The position numbers and the translations under genes were made by a program. This document shows positions 12,548 through 25,031 of a stretch of 64,000 nt of DNA, piece by piece. This stretch comes from Brasenia schreberi (lineage: Eukaryota; Streptophyta; Magnoliopsida; Nymphaeales; Cabombaceae), in NCBI GenBank assembly GCA_036023115.1, contig JAYKKT010000046.1:4775001-4839000 (forward strand), written 5' to 3'. The first letter of the stretch is position 1, and each line of letters starts with the position of its first letter. Below the pieces are notes generated by a model. It was given only the letters and a program-made list of their open reading frames with translations, did no database searches and was not told where the DNA came from.

Positions 12548-12560
12548 TGATATCAGGGCC
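12548..12560 (+). promoter_or_regulatory. Primer-binding site of copia element 2
   Basis: TGATATCAGGGCC one base after the LTR. This is a mutated form of the initiator-tRNA-Met-complementary TGGTATCAGAGCC. Confidence 0.8.
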
Positions 12561-13811
12561 TCGTTTCCTGCAAAACAAAAGAAGAGGGAGGGATAGTTCC
12601 TTGCAAAACAAAAAAAAGGAGGGAGGGATACGTTAGAAACAACAGAAAGATAGAAAGAAGTCGGTAGTAGGCAGTCAAACAGGGAAGACAGAGCATATCC
12701 GGCCTGCTTGCCGGAGTTGGCGAAAAGCCCCAAAGGTAAAACCAGAGGCAAGCCGGCGAAAAGCTCCAAAGGCAAAAGAATGGAAAGGCGGAAAAAACTC
12801 GAAGGCGAAACAAAAATGGCAAGCGACGAATGGCTAGCAGCCGGCTGGAGTGCTCGGAAGAAGAAGAACCCGACAGCCGACGGCGACGATCGGTCGAACC
12901 TCTCCCTCCCCTCTCTCTCCCTCTCTCTCTCTCTCTAGAAAAATCCAGAATCTGTAACTATTTTTTATTTTTCGCTTTTATAGCGATATAAAAAAAACCC
13001 GGTGGTTTTCAGAAAACCGCGGTGGGAAAACCAGTAGTTTTCCAAAACCGCCAATAGTTTCCTGAAAACCACTAGTAGTTTTCTGAAACTGCTAGTGGTT
13101 TCAGAAAATAGCCTCGAGTTTTGATAGAGAAGGACGAAACTGCCCCTAGTCCTTTTGATTATTACGAAGTTGCCACGGTAAAGGATAAGTTTACCCCTTG
13201 GCCGTTTTTGAAAATTACAAAAATACCGAGGGTTGTTGATTTACGGTATTATCCATCCCGGTTTGAAAAATATCATTTATGCCATTCAATCAAAAGATAG
13301 GTTTACCCTTGTTCCTTTTGAAAAACTACAAATTCGCCCTGAGAGTTAAAATTATGATTTTAACCTTGATCAATTGCGAATTTTACAATAATACTAAATA
13401 GTAATTTTACGAGTTTGTCCTTGTGATTTTATAAAAATACAAAAAATGAGACAAATAAGTAAAAATTAAAGATTTATTCTTTGGTATTCATTTAGGGGTT
13501 TGGAGGTAGAAAAACCCTTAGGAAAATTGTTTGTTTTTCAACTTTGCATCAAGTTAACGTGTTTCTTGCTTTGTGTTTTTTCTTGTTTCCTTTAAAAAGA
13601 GAAAGACCGCTTGATTAATATTTTTGTCAAACAAAAATAAGTTCTAGGATATGCGTGTCCGAATTGACAAAAACAGAAAAAACTAAACGGTCTGAACTTC
13701 TAGACATGGAAGAGAAGAATCCCGTTAGCTCTAACACTAAAAGGTGTAGAGTATGTGTTAAAGTAAATAGTGTGTCTTCCACCACCAGACGCAAACCAAT
13801 AACAATTAGAA
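12561..13811 (+). other. Untranslated leader of copia element 2
   Basis: No recognised coding sequence. It contains a Lys-rich low-complexity stretch near 12700-12850, a CT microsatellite near 12899-12940, and AT-rich sequence resembling the leader of element 1. Confidence 0.6.
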
Positions 13812-14414
13812 ATGTATAAAATATTTCTAAAAGACGATAACATAGCAAGAACTATAATATTAACTTATATAGAGGATGACTTGATTAGGGTCTTTAAAGA
13901 ATTTGAGACTGCAAAAGAGTTGTTTTACACGTTAATAGCTAAGTATGATACAACTACAAAGTTGCATGTTCAGTTACTACTACAAAAATACAACTCCTTT
14001 AGAATAAAAGAAGGAGAAAATATAGTAGAACATGTGAATCATATGCTGGTTATGGCTAGGGATTTAGCCGTAGCAAAATCAATCATCCCCGAACCAATGC
14101 AGATATCAACTATACTGAATAGTCTACCTCCATCATAGAATATGGTTACCACTGCCTTACGGTTAGGGCCTGAATTCAACCTTTCGGAATTGCCCCTAAA
14201 GCTAGCAATTGAGGAAGAACGCATGCTCAAAAACAAAAGGAAAAAACTGCTAGTGGTCCAAGATGAGTTAGCATCTAGCTCAAAATCCAACCAGAAAAAG
14301 AAACCAAATAAAAGGTTTGGCAAGAATATCAAGAAAGGCGGTCAAGCTTTTAAGAAATCAGAGGAAACCGCTTCTCAGATTAAGTGCTTTAATTGTGGAA
14401 AGATGGGGCACTAA
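13812..14414 (+). pseudogene. copia gag, element 2
   Basis: Two open pieces, 13812-14138 and 14142-14414, separated by a TAG near 14136, encode a copia gag. It contains the YDTTTKLHVQLLLQKYNSF segment, a Lys-rich nucleic-acid-binding part, and a zinc knuckle CFNCGKMGH that is cut by TAA at the next codon, followed by KRDC. Gag forms the virus-like particle. Confidence 0.88.
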
Positions 14415-14513
14415 AAGAGGGACTGCCGCAACAAGAAAGGTGGAGGAAACAACCCACAGCGCGGACAATCGGAGAAGCAGGACATAATCTGCATAATTTC
14501 AGAATGCTTATAC

Positions 14514-17420
14514 TTGGACCGCCCAGTTACAGGTTGGTGGATAGACTCCGGAGCTACAAGACATATCTCAAAAATCAAGAAAGAGGTAATTGATCTAAAG
14601 GAATATCAACTTGGAGAACATCGTGTGTACGTGGGAAACAATACTTTTTCAGATGTTTTGGGTATTAGATCCTTTAGGATATTTGTACAAGGCAAGCCAA
14701 TTGTACTGACCGATGTGTTAATTGTGCCATCTATAAGGCGCAATATGGTCTCGGTCCCTACTTTAGTAAAGAAAGGTTTTGAAGTTAGGTTTGTACCTAA
14801 CAAGATGACCGTGGAAAAACATGGGAGAATCTTGTTCTCGGGAGAATTTGATGTAGAATATGGACTGTTCAAGTTATCCGATAATGAAAGTCATCAATCT
14901 TCTATTTATATTGAAAGTGTCCTTTCTGTTGATGTGAATATGTGGCATAAACGCCTAGGGCATATAAGTCTGGAAAAGTTGAGGAAATTATCCAACTTTG
15001 ACTTATTATCCGGATTTGAAGAAAAGACTATCAACAAATATGAAGCTTGCATACAAGAAAAAATGACAAGGAAAGTCTTTCACAAGGAAACAAAAAGGGC
15101 AACAACCCTGTTAGAGATTATTCACACGGATTTATGTGGACCTTTTAGAGTAAAGACACATTGAGGAAAGGGTTACTTTATAACCTTTATCGATGATTAC
15201 TCTAGATATATGTATATATATCTTTTAGCACATAAATTAGAGACACTTGAAGCATTTAAAGAATATAAGTAAGAAGTGAAAAATCAATTGGGGCATACTA
15301 TCAAAGTCTTGAGATCAGACAAAGGAGGTGAGTATACCTTAGCAAAATTTTTTGAATTTTGTAAAGACTTTGGTATTACTAAACAAAATACAATGCCTAG
15401 AACACCTCAATAAAATGGTGTAGCTGAAAGATATAATAAAACCTTGTTAAATATGACAAGGTCTATGATTATTGATGCCTCTCTACCAAGGGTCTTTTGG
15501 GAGGAAGCGGTAAGTACGCCTGTTTACGTGCTCAACAGAGTACCATGTAAAGCTGTGTTCACTACATCGTATGAGATGTGGTTTGGAAGAAAACCCAACC
15601 TAGGTCATCTCAGGAGATGGGGATCAATTGCACATGTTAAGATCCTTGATCAGTTTAGAGATAAACTAGATAGTAGGTCCTTTAGGTATATATTTATTGG
15701 ATATCCAAAAGGTTCAAAAGGATATCGGTTTTATCATAAGGACCAAGGACTCATTCAAAGCAGAGATGTTGAATTCTTAGAAGATTCTAAGAATGACATC
15801 TTAGAAAACAATGAAGAGTGTGTTGATGGTTTGGTAGATTTTGACCAATCATCTTTTGAGCCCATAGAAGAACTTCCTAAAACTACCGATACCTTAATTA
15901 GACAAAAGAGGCCTAGAGCCACTCCATCCTATTTAAAGGATTATCACACTTATCTTTCAAAAGAAGTGTGTAATTCGGTAGATTTAGATGAATTGACTGA
16001 TAACTTGACTTATCAGCAAGCAATGAATTCATCAGAAGCAACAGACTGGGAGAAAGCCATGGATGAGAAAATTGAATCCATTGAGAAAAACCAAGTCTGG
16101 GAATTGGCTGATTTGCCAAAAGAAAGAAAAACTATAGGCTGTAAATGGGTTCAGAAAAAGAAATATATGGTCGATGGTACAATTGACAAGTTTAAAGCGA
16201 GGTTGGTTGCAAAGGGTTTTTCGCAAAAGGAAGGGACAAACTATGTTGAGACATATTCCCCAGTTACGAAATTTGCATCCATACGAATAATCCTGGCAAT
16301 ATCTGCATACTATGATTTGAATTTATATCAGTTAGATGTAAAGACATCCTTTCTAAATAGTGATTTAGAAGAAATCATATACATGTAGCAGCCCGAAGGA
16401 TTTATGATTAAAGGCCAAGAAGATAAAGTGTATAGGTTGAAAAAATCCCTATATGGCCTAAAACAGTCACCTCGCCAATGGTATTTGACTTTTCAAAATG
16501 TCATTATAGAACTTGGGTTTGTGGCTAACAAACTTGATCACTGTATTTATGTTTGGAACAGTGGGAGCCACTTTGTCATCTTATCATTATATGTCGATGA
16601 CATATTGTTGACTGGAAATGACAATGAAATGATTGTTAAAACAAAGTCATGGTTGAACTCTAAGTTCGAAATGAAGGATATGGGAGAAGCATCCTATATC
16701 CTAGGTATAAAGATCTCTCGAGATAGAGGATCTAGACTCTTATGCCTGAGTCAAGAGAGAGATATAGACTATATCCTCAAGAAGTTCAAAATGAGTGAAT
16801 GTAAGTCTGCAGATATACCTGTTGCAAAAGGGGTGAAACTAAGTAAGGCCGATTGTCTCGGTGAAGGAGACAATAATTCTAATGTTCCTTATGCTCAAGC
16901 TGTTAGCAGCTTAATGTATGCTATGTTGTGTACTAGGCTTGATATCAACTTTGTTGTTGGTCTTGTCAGTAGATATCAAAGTAATCCAGGTTGGCGGCAT
17001 TGGATAGTTGTAAAAAGGATTTTAAGATATCTGAAAGGAACAAAGGACTTGAAACTATGTTTTCAAACAAATAAACTGGAAGTGGTAGGATACTCAGACG
17101 CTGACTTTGCTGGGAGCAAAGATGACAGCAAATCTATCTCAGGACAAATATTCTTATTTGGAGGTGGTGTTGTTTCTTGGGCATGTAAGAAACAGGGTTG
17201 TGTAGCATTGCATATAAAGGAAGCTGAGTATATTGCTTGCTGTATGGCTGCAACAAGTGCCGTATGGCTGCAACAAGTGCCGTATGGATAAGCCGCTTCA
17301 TACGTGATTTGAAGCTAGAAATAACAGATGAGCTGGTGATTATCTATTGCGATATCAATGCAGCAATTACTCTTATTAAGAGTGGAGCAGATTGCTAAAA
17401 AAGCAAGCATATAATGGTAA
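14514..17420 (+). pseudogene. copia pol (protease, integrase, RT, RNase H), element 2
   Basis: Pol in four decayed pieces. 14514-15164 has the aspartic protease motif WWIDSGATRHIS and the GAG-pre-integrase MWHKRLGHIS. The integrase core continues with a TGA near 15162 and further stops to about 15440. 15444-16388 holds the integrase C-terminus and the RT start. 16404-17291 holds the RT active site YVDDIL and RNase H (DADFAGSKDD). The second half is better preserved than the same part of element 1. At about 17250-17285 an 18-bp piece (GCCGTATGGCTGCAACAA region) is tandemly duplicated, breaking the RNase H end. Confidence 0.92.
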
Positions 17421-17741
17421 AATACCACTATGTTCATGATATGGTTATGAGAAATGAAATATTCATCTCATACATGCCAACAGAAGACATGTTGGAAGAC
17501 CCCTTAACCAAAGGCATAACGAAAGAACTCTTCTTAAAACAAGTTAGAAACATGGGTTTGAGATATTTTGTTGTATAGGTAAATAACCATACAACAGATG
17601 ATTTGTTGTGTAGGGAAATAACCACACAACAGGTTTTGATTACAATAGTAATCAGGAATCGACATAACTAGTGAAAACCCCTGGAAAGTAGGAGGAAAAT
17701 CAGTATATCGATACACTTGGCTCAAATGGCCAAGTGGGAGA

Positions 17742-18069
17742 TGTTACAATGAAATGGCTATTCTCGGCTCGGGTAACGGCTGGACTACCTAAGGAGAGGC
17801 CAGATAATGTAACAGACAGCCGTTATCAGAAAATTCGATAATGGCCATCCGTTACAGCTCTCAGACGAGGGAAGCCACGAGAGGAGTAAGCCAGACGATT
17901 GGGGGAGCGGCTGCCTATAATAAGGCAGCCATTTCACAAGGTGAAAAACATATACAAACATACAATCGTCTTAGAAAACTCTCGTGTGGAAGCCTCGTGA
18001 TAACACCATCCGCTGCACTCACTGAACCTCCGGCGACCGAACAACAGAAAGGTAAGTGCCGATCCCTCA
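17742..18069 (+). repeat. 3' LTR of copia element 2
   Basis: 328 bp, begins TGTTACAATG and ends CCCTCA. It matches 12235-12546 apart from scattered substitutions and a segment near 17790 missing from the 5' LTR. TATAATAA at 17916-17923. Confidence 0.92.
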
Positions 18070-19026
18070 AATTCTTTCCTCTTTCTCTCTTACTGTCCAT
18101 CTTCATCACCTACCTCCTAAAATGATTCACCATCTACTGAAAATTAAACTTTTTAAAGGTCTGGATAATGCTCCATTACCTTACCATTGTGCGTCAAACC
18201 GTCGGTCTCGATGAGAAGATAAACAAAATGGACTTTAATTACATTCCACAGCTGTTGTTGCTCTGTTTCTTCCCTCTCCTTGTTGAGTGCGAGGTTCGCC
18301 ATTTCCGTTTCGACGTGAGCAACCTTCTTTCTTTCTTTGATTTATTGGTTAGCTGGGTCGAGTGACGCAGATGGAACTAACAATCAGGGATGGCTCAATG
18401 GAAGTTGAGGCCTAAAGCAAAAAATTGCGATCATGTATGACTTAAAACTTGGACTAAAAATTGCCATCATGTATTGATAGGTGGTGATGATGAACTACAA
18501 AAGCATTGTCAAACCAAACCCATCGTCACGGTCAACGATCAGTTTCCTGGGCCAACCCTCTTCGCCGGAGAAGATGACAACGTCATCGTTAAGGTCACTA
18601 ACCACATCAAGTATAATGTTACCATCTACTGGTAAGTTAAATTAAATACTTAACTTAATTCCAATTCGATATTAAGATATTAAGAAAGGTTTACCTGCAT
18701 TAAGGTGGTTAATTAGGGGAACAATGGTGGGGATATATACATGGTTTCGCAGGCATGGCGTCAAGCAGCTCCGAACCGACTGGCCGATGGCCCCGAGTAA
18801 ACCACGCAGTGCCAGATCCAGCCAGGGAACAACTTCACCATCATCAGCCAGAGAGGGATGCTCCTATGGCAGGCAGCCACTGTTCATGGCGCCATCGTAA
18901 TCCTGCTGAAGCATCGAGCTCCTTACCCTTTTATCACACCCCATGAGGAGGTCATCATAGTACTAGGTGGCCTTCCCTTAGTCTCTCTCCCACACACAAG
19001 CGCACACAAACGCACACACATATATA

Positions 19027-22000
19027 CAATGGCGGACGTACGTTAACTTTGGTTTAGGTCGAGCGAGAGCTGGCTAGGTCCCAACTCATGGCTTTCATGC
19101 TCAACGGCATCGACCGAATATTAAAGGGAAGGGATCTCTGCGGAACGTCATTTTCCGGAAGCGGGTTTTGTGGAATCATGAGGTCATTTTCATCTCGCCC
19201 TCTTACTCTTCCTTTGGCCCTCTCGTATTAAAAGTGATATGTATACATGATAATGAAATCAGGGTATGTACTGAGGTGGTTCTGATCGCCAGATTGATGA
19301 TGAAGGATAAATTTGTAAGGGCGTGGCCATTCTCGGCAACCCACCACGGTAACGGTCGGATTGGACCGTGTTCACGGTAACAGAGAGAATGGCCGACATA
19401 GAATCAAAACCGTCGGACCGTTATCGGATTGCAATGTAACTGTTCGGTTGAAGCGGTTTTAGAAAGCCCAGCCGAAAGTCAAGAACACGTGTTGCTCTAT
19501 AAATAATAAATACAAAATAGCACACACAGTCTAAATAATGGAAACACATAAAAAAATATGAGACAGAATTCGATGTATAAAAACCTCAAAATAAAAGAAA
19601 AATAAAACCACGTACCTTAATCCAGACGTAACTGAAAAGCACTACAAGCAAATAGGAAGTCAACAACAACAAACCCGGAGGTCGACAGAAGCCGGACTCC
19701 GACAGAAAGGTAAGAGGTGGTTTTGATCGTCGGATTGATGATGAAGGATAAATTTGTAATGGCGTAGCCATTCTCGGTAACCCACCACGGTAACGGCCAG
19801 ATTGGATCGTGTTCACAGTTATAGAGAGAATGGCCGACATAGAATCAAAATCGTCTGACCATTACCGGATTGCAATGTAACTGTTCGGTTAAAGCGATTT
19901 CGAAAAGCCTAGCCGAAAGTCAGGAACACGTGCTGCTCTATAAATAATAAATACAAAACAATACACACGGTTTAAATAATGGAAACACATAAAAAAATAC
20001 GAGTTAAAGTTCGATATATAAAAACCTCGAAATAAAAGAAAACAAAACCACGTACCTTAATCCAAACATAGCTGAAAAGCACTATAAGCAAATAGGAAGT
20101 CAACGGCAACAAACCCGGAGGTCGACAGAAGCCGGACTCCGACAAAAAGGCAAGAGGTGGTTTTGATCGCCGGATTGATGATGAAGGATAAATTTGTAAG
20201 GGGGTTGCCATTCTCGGCAACCCACCACGGTAACGGCCAGATTGGACCGTGTTCACGGTTATAGAGAGAATGGCCGACATAGAATCAAAACCGTCTGACC
20301 GTTACTGGATTGCAATGTAACTGTTTGGTTAAAGCGGTTTTGGAAAGCTCATCCGAAAGTTAGGAACATGTGTTGCTCTATAAATAATAAATACAAAACA
20401 ACACACACGGTCTAAATAATGGAAACACATAAAAAAATATGAGTCAAAATTCGATGTATAAAAACCTCGAAATAAAAGAAAAACAAAACCACGTACCGTA
20501 ATCCAGACGTAGCTGAAAAGCACTACGAGCAAATAGGAAGTCAACGGCAACAAACCCGGAGGTCGACAGAAGCCGGACTCCGACAGAAAGGCAAGAGGTG
20601 GTTTTGATCGCCGGATTGATGATGAAGGATAAATTTGTAAGGGCGTGGCCATTCTCGTTAACCCACCACGGTAACGGCCAGATTCACGGTTACAGAGAGA
20701 ATGGCTGACATAGAATCAAAATCATCGGACCGTTACCGGATTGCAATGTAACTGCTCGATTAAAGCGGTTTCGGAAAGCCCAACCGAAAGTCAGGAACAC
20801 GTGCTGCTCTATAAATAATAAATACAAAGCAACACACACGGTCTAAATAATAGAAACACATAAAAAAATATAGGGAAAACTCGATGTATAAAAACCTCAA
20901 AATAAAAGAAAAACAAAACCACGTACCTTAATCGAGATGTAGTTGAAAAGCACTAGGAGCAAATAGGAAGTCAACGGCAACAAACCCGAAGGTCGACAGA
21001 AACCGGACTCCAACAGAAAGGCAAGAGGTGGTTTTGATCGTCGGATTGATGATGAAGGATAAATTTGTAAGGGCGTGACCATTCTTGGCAACCCACCACG
21101 GTAACCGCGAGATTGGACCGTGTTCACGGTTAAAGAGAGAATGGCCGATATAGAATCAAAACCGTCGGACCGCTACCGGATTGTAATGTAAATGTTCGAT
21201 TAAAGCAGTTTCGAAAAGCCCAGCCGAAAGTAAGGAACAAGTGCTGCTCCATAAATAATAAATACAAAACAGCACACAGGGTCTAAATAATGGAAACACA
21301 TAAAAAAAAATACGAGAAAAAATTCGATGTATAAAAACCTCAAAATAAAAGAAAAACAAAACCACGTAGGTGAAAAGCACTAGGAGCAAATAGAAAGTCA
21401 ACGGCAACACGACAGAAACCGGACTCCGACACCAAGGCAAGAGAATCGCCACAAAATTATCGCCTTGCGTTCCTGTTCCGAGCGTTCATCTTTTCCGGCA
21501 TTCTGACCCTATCAACAAAAACCAAAACCAAGCAATTTTCCACGTTAAGTGTCACGTTAAAGTTCGATGAGACGCAATAAATAAATATAGCACCTCGACA
21601 GAAAAAAGATAAAGGAAGAATAAGTAGATGTAGAATCCTGTTTTTCTTGAAATCTCTATCAAGCTTCACTTGTGTTATTCTCATCTTGCTTCTTTTGGTT
21701 ATCCCTCTGCAGATGATTCTTGTCCTTGTGCTCCTTTTCTTTCTGATCATGCTCTAGCAGTTCGCTTACTAACATACGCTCATTATTTGTTAGAAATCCT
21801 GCAATCTTTTCTTGGAATATCTTCTTCATGCAGGATTCTTAAGATGGTAGCTTGTTATTTGTGCAAAATCTTTCAATTCGAATCATGTTAGGCTATTTTG
21901 ATCGTCTTATACATCCAGAAAAAACTTGTGCCTTTTCCCGTAATGACTTCATTCAGTTTAGTTGTGCGGAAAATTTTAGATTCATCTCAAACACTAGACT

Positions 22001-22350
22001 TGGCAATAGTGATGGAGAACGAGCAAAACAGAATGACGAAACGTGGAAACAATCATAAGAGACAAGGTTTGCATAGTTGGAGAGAGCTGTTTCTGGCTTG
22101 GTAGTTCAGTTATCAATTTAAGAATTATTGACATTGCTTTTTACTCTTCGGAACTTTATTTGCACGTACAAATAACTTACTATAATAAGCTCTTAGTAAC
22201 ATAGTTATTGGTAGCTCTTTTTAAGTATATCAGTTTCACCCAAATCCCGTGGCAAAATCTTATATTTTCGTTTCCTTGGGTTTTCATTTTCACATTGAGT
22301 CCGCCACCACTGTTGGATCCACCAGAAATTCTAAATTTTTTATGTATTGA
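19027..22350. mobile_element. hAT-like element in laccase intron 3, right end lost (copy 1)
   Basis: Homologous to the better preserved 35800-37995 element of copy 2. Left terminal repeat reads CAATGGCGGA (one change from CAGTGGCGGA). The right terminus is missing because about 133 bp before exon 4 are absent here. The interior holds the 440-bp tandem array and about 900 bp of unrecognised sequence (21446-22350). Confidence 0.55.
19270..21445. repeat. Tandem array of about five units of about 440 bp in laccase intron 3
   Basis: The landmark GATTGATGATGAAGGATAAA recurs near 19292, 19731, 20171, 20611 and 21042. Each unit has an inverted repeat GGCCATTCTC / GAGAATGGCC enclosing CACGGTAAC-type arms. 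It then has a CACGTG G-box (intact in three units) about ten bases before a TATAAATAA box, then AT-rich sequence and a CGGAGGTCGACAGAAGCCGG stretch. On the minus strand each unit contains an open frame of 75-107 codons with no known domain. Copy 2 has only about three shortened units. Confidence 0.9.
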
Positions 22351-22354
22351 ACAG
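21446..22354. other. Unassigned intronic sequence between array and exon 4 (copy 1)
   Basis: About 900 bp almost identical to 37028-37938 of copy 2. Short open frames on both strands (for example 21457-21750 minus, 21852-22058 plus) match nothing I know. Possibly interior of the hAT-like element. Confidence 0.5.
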
Positions 22355-24283
22355 CTGAATGGTGGAAATCGGACGTGGAAGCCGTGATCAATGAAGCACT
22401 GGCTTCTGGCGGTGCCCCGAACGTTTCAGATGCTCACACCATCAATGGCCTCCCCGGCCCCTCTTCCGGTTGCCCATCCGAAGGTAAGCACCAAATGAGC
22501 GGCTTTCTCAGTTCAATCATCCTCCAGAGCACTTCTTTGATTGTTAAAGTTAGTCATAAATGTTAATAAGATAGAAGATAGAGAAGTATGCATTGACCAA
22601 AATTTCCTACTCTACCTAAAGTGGGATGTGACTTGTTTTGATGATAGTTTTAGTTTTGTTTTAAGCCACAATCACATCAACTTGAGTTCATCGAGTTGCA
22701 TTTGGAGAAATCCATGGGTTGTTTATCGTGTTCTGCTTCGAACACGAATGAAAACAAGTTGAGACAAACATGAGCTACTTATATAAATTGGAAAAATAAC
22801 TTTCAATCGTAATAGTTATTCTAAAATTTCATTTACTAGTGAGGAATGAAGTAAAAAATTTAGTTTTTTTCTCTTCGTAGAATTAAAAGATTTTATTATT
22901 AAGTTAACTGTATTTTTGCCAGTCAATTATTGGTTAATGTTTTTCTACCACATATATATATATAGTAAACTAAATGAGTTAATTATGCAAGCCATCCCAA
23001 ACCAAACATGAAGTTTGATTTATTTACCAGCCTTAGTTGGCTAGACTAAGATTATTTCTTCAATTATAATTCCACTTAAATCCGAAATGAAAATCATGTC
23101 TTGCAAGATGAATTATAGTAGTGTGGCATTGATCATGAAGGTCTGTTCAAGTTGGAAGTAAATGCCAGTAAGACGTACATGCTCCGAATAATCAACGCTG
23201 CCCTCCATGAGGAGCTTTTCTAAGGTGTGAAAGATCACAATCTCACTGTGGTTGAGGTAGATGCTTCTTACGTGAAGCCATTCACCCCCAAAACGATCTT
23301 AATTGCACCGGGGCAGACCACCAACGTGCTCCTTTCTGCCAATAAGACCGGCGGCGGCCGCTACATGATCGCCGCCAGCCCGTTCATGGACACATCGATC
23401 ATAGCCATCGATAACAATATAGCCGCTGGAGTTCTCACTACGCCGGAACGCCGGACTCTGCTGCCACTACCATTCTCAAGCTTCCAGCTTGAAACAACAC
23501 CTCGGAAGCCAACAAGTTCACCGATTCACTACGTAGCTTGAATTCGAAAAGTTTCCCGGCAAAAGTGCCGAAGAAGATCAATCATTCACTCATCTTCACT
23601 GTCGGTCGCCTTGCTCTTCATGCAACGGCAACCGGGTTGTCAGCACTGTGAACAACATCTCCTTTGTGATGCCGACCACTGCGTTGCTTCAGGCCCACTA
23701 CTTCAACAGCTCCGGCGTCTTCACTGACGATTTTCCGGCAAAACCTCCGGTGGGCTTCAACTACACAGGAAACCCGCCTGCGAACATTGTCGCCCAAAAT
23801 GGTACCAGACTGCCCTTCAACTCGACCGTGGAGATTGTGCTTCAAGACACTAGCATCATAGCTCTTGAAAACCACCCGGTTCACCTCCATGGTTCAACTT
23901 CTTCGCCGTTGGCAGGGGCATCGGAAACTTCAATCCAAAGAATGATCGGAAGAAATTTAATCTTCATGATCCTATTGAAAGGAACACGATTGGCGCGCCA
24001 TCCGGTGGATGGGTTGCTTTGAGATTCAGAGCCGATAATCCAGGTAAAATAGAAGATTACTTTACTACTGATTAAGAATTTTATCAACATGAAATAGCTT
24101 TCTTTGATTAAGTTGTTGGATTTTATCTACTTGAAAAAATTATGCAGGAGTTTGGTTTATGCATTGTCATTTGGAGGTACAGACTACATGGGGATTGAAG
24201 ATGGCTTTCATTGTGGATGATAGCAAAGGAGCTAATCAATCTCTCTTACCACCACCACCTGATCTACCGAAATGCTAACTAAT

Positions 24284-24549
24284 GTTTGATGAAAATGATT
24301 ATATACTTCCATTGATTATGATTCTCCTTATTCTCGGAAAAGAAAACACCGAGCTAGCTTTTATGAGATATTGCAACCGACATTGTATTAGTTACCCTTC
24401 AACTCAAAAATATATTGAATTTGTTTTGATTCTATTTTCTCTTGCATTGAGAGATTCTAATGTTATTGTTCAGGTCATGTCATTGTTTAAGACATCTAGA
24501 GTTGTTTCCTCGGACTGTGCATGTTCATGTGATGCAAGCTTACGTTTAC
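24284..24549 (+). repeat. Inverted repeat, arm 1, laccase 3' region (copy 1)
   Basis: Starts six bases after the laccase stop codon and is repeated in reverse complement at 25032-25288 with about 90 percent identity by eye. The loop is about 480 bp and includes (TA)n. A read-through transcript could fold into a long hairpin. Confidence 0.9.
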
Positions 24550-24570
24550 AAATATTATAAACAAACAAAC

Positions 24571-24607
<37 letters not shown>

Positions 24608-25031
24608 CAATAAAGTTAGAAGATGCAAATCATAGAAATACAAATTTCATCCAAACCAATCTCAACCTTTTAATCAAATATTATTGATGCTTGAAACTAA
24701 AAAAAATATGCCCCGTTTTGCAGGTTATATATACACGTATTTACCTTTTTGGTTTTTAGGTGGTTGAGATTAAAAGAGAATATACACCTTTTGGTTTTTA
24801 ATCTCAAAAATTTATGTGTGTGTTTGTATATGTTTACATATGAATTGTCTGAATCCATCTCTTTCTTTCTCTATCTTTATATATCCTCCACACATTCACC
24901 AATTGTATCTCACTCAAGATTCCCCTTTCAGGAAAAATACCATCGGTATCCTCCCAGAAATCAAGCACCAACAACCAACTTTTATATATATTTATTTGTT
25001 TGTTTCTTTATTTGTTTATTTATTAATATCA

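Larger units (their letters stand above)
12235..18069 (+). mobile_element. Ty1/copia LTR retrotransposon, element 2 (degenerate)
   Basis: 5,835-bp copia element with LTRs at 12235-12546 and 17742-18069, both TG...CA. It is flanked by a perfect 5-bp target duplication, aattc, at 12230-12234 and 18070-18074. The empty site, ccaaattctttcc, is present in copy 2 near 34875-34886. It has a PBS after the 5' LTR, gag, pol, and a polypurine tract (AAGTGGGAGA) before the 3' LTR. Pol is very similar to that of element 1, but the elements point away from each other. Several stops and frame breaks make it non-autonomous. Confidence 0.95.
18228..24278 (+). pseudogene. Laccase pseudogene, copy 1
   Basis: Plant laccase (multicopper oxidase that oxidises monolignols in the cell wall), six exons: 18228-18314 (signal peptide, then RHFRFDV), 18481-18631, 18753-18966, 22355-22483, 23141-24043, 24148-24278. 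Family landmarks include [49 protein letters not shown] and [14 protein letters not shown]. Defects shared with copy 2: TAA replacing the Tyr of GPEY in exon 3, loss of four codons plus the HIxWLR part of the HAH copper motif, a frameshift and a TGA (PA*NNTS) in exon 5, and a lost base after HLHG. Private defects: one-base losses in exons 2 and 3, and TAA at EELF*. Ligand changes HWHG to YWHG and EVH to EVQ. Not functional. Confidence 0.93.

Noticed and set aside
19586..21127. Repeated minus-strand frame of 76-107 codons in each unit of the intronic array
   Set aside because: Repeated only because the DNA unit is repeated. No domain is recognised and the start and end vary between units, so it is not listed as a gene.
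19270..21445. Possible CRISPR-like array
   Set aside because: Units are about 440 bp with no short repeat/unique spacer structure, and this is a plant nuclear locus.
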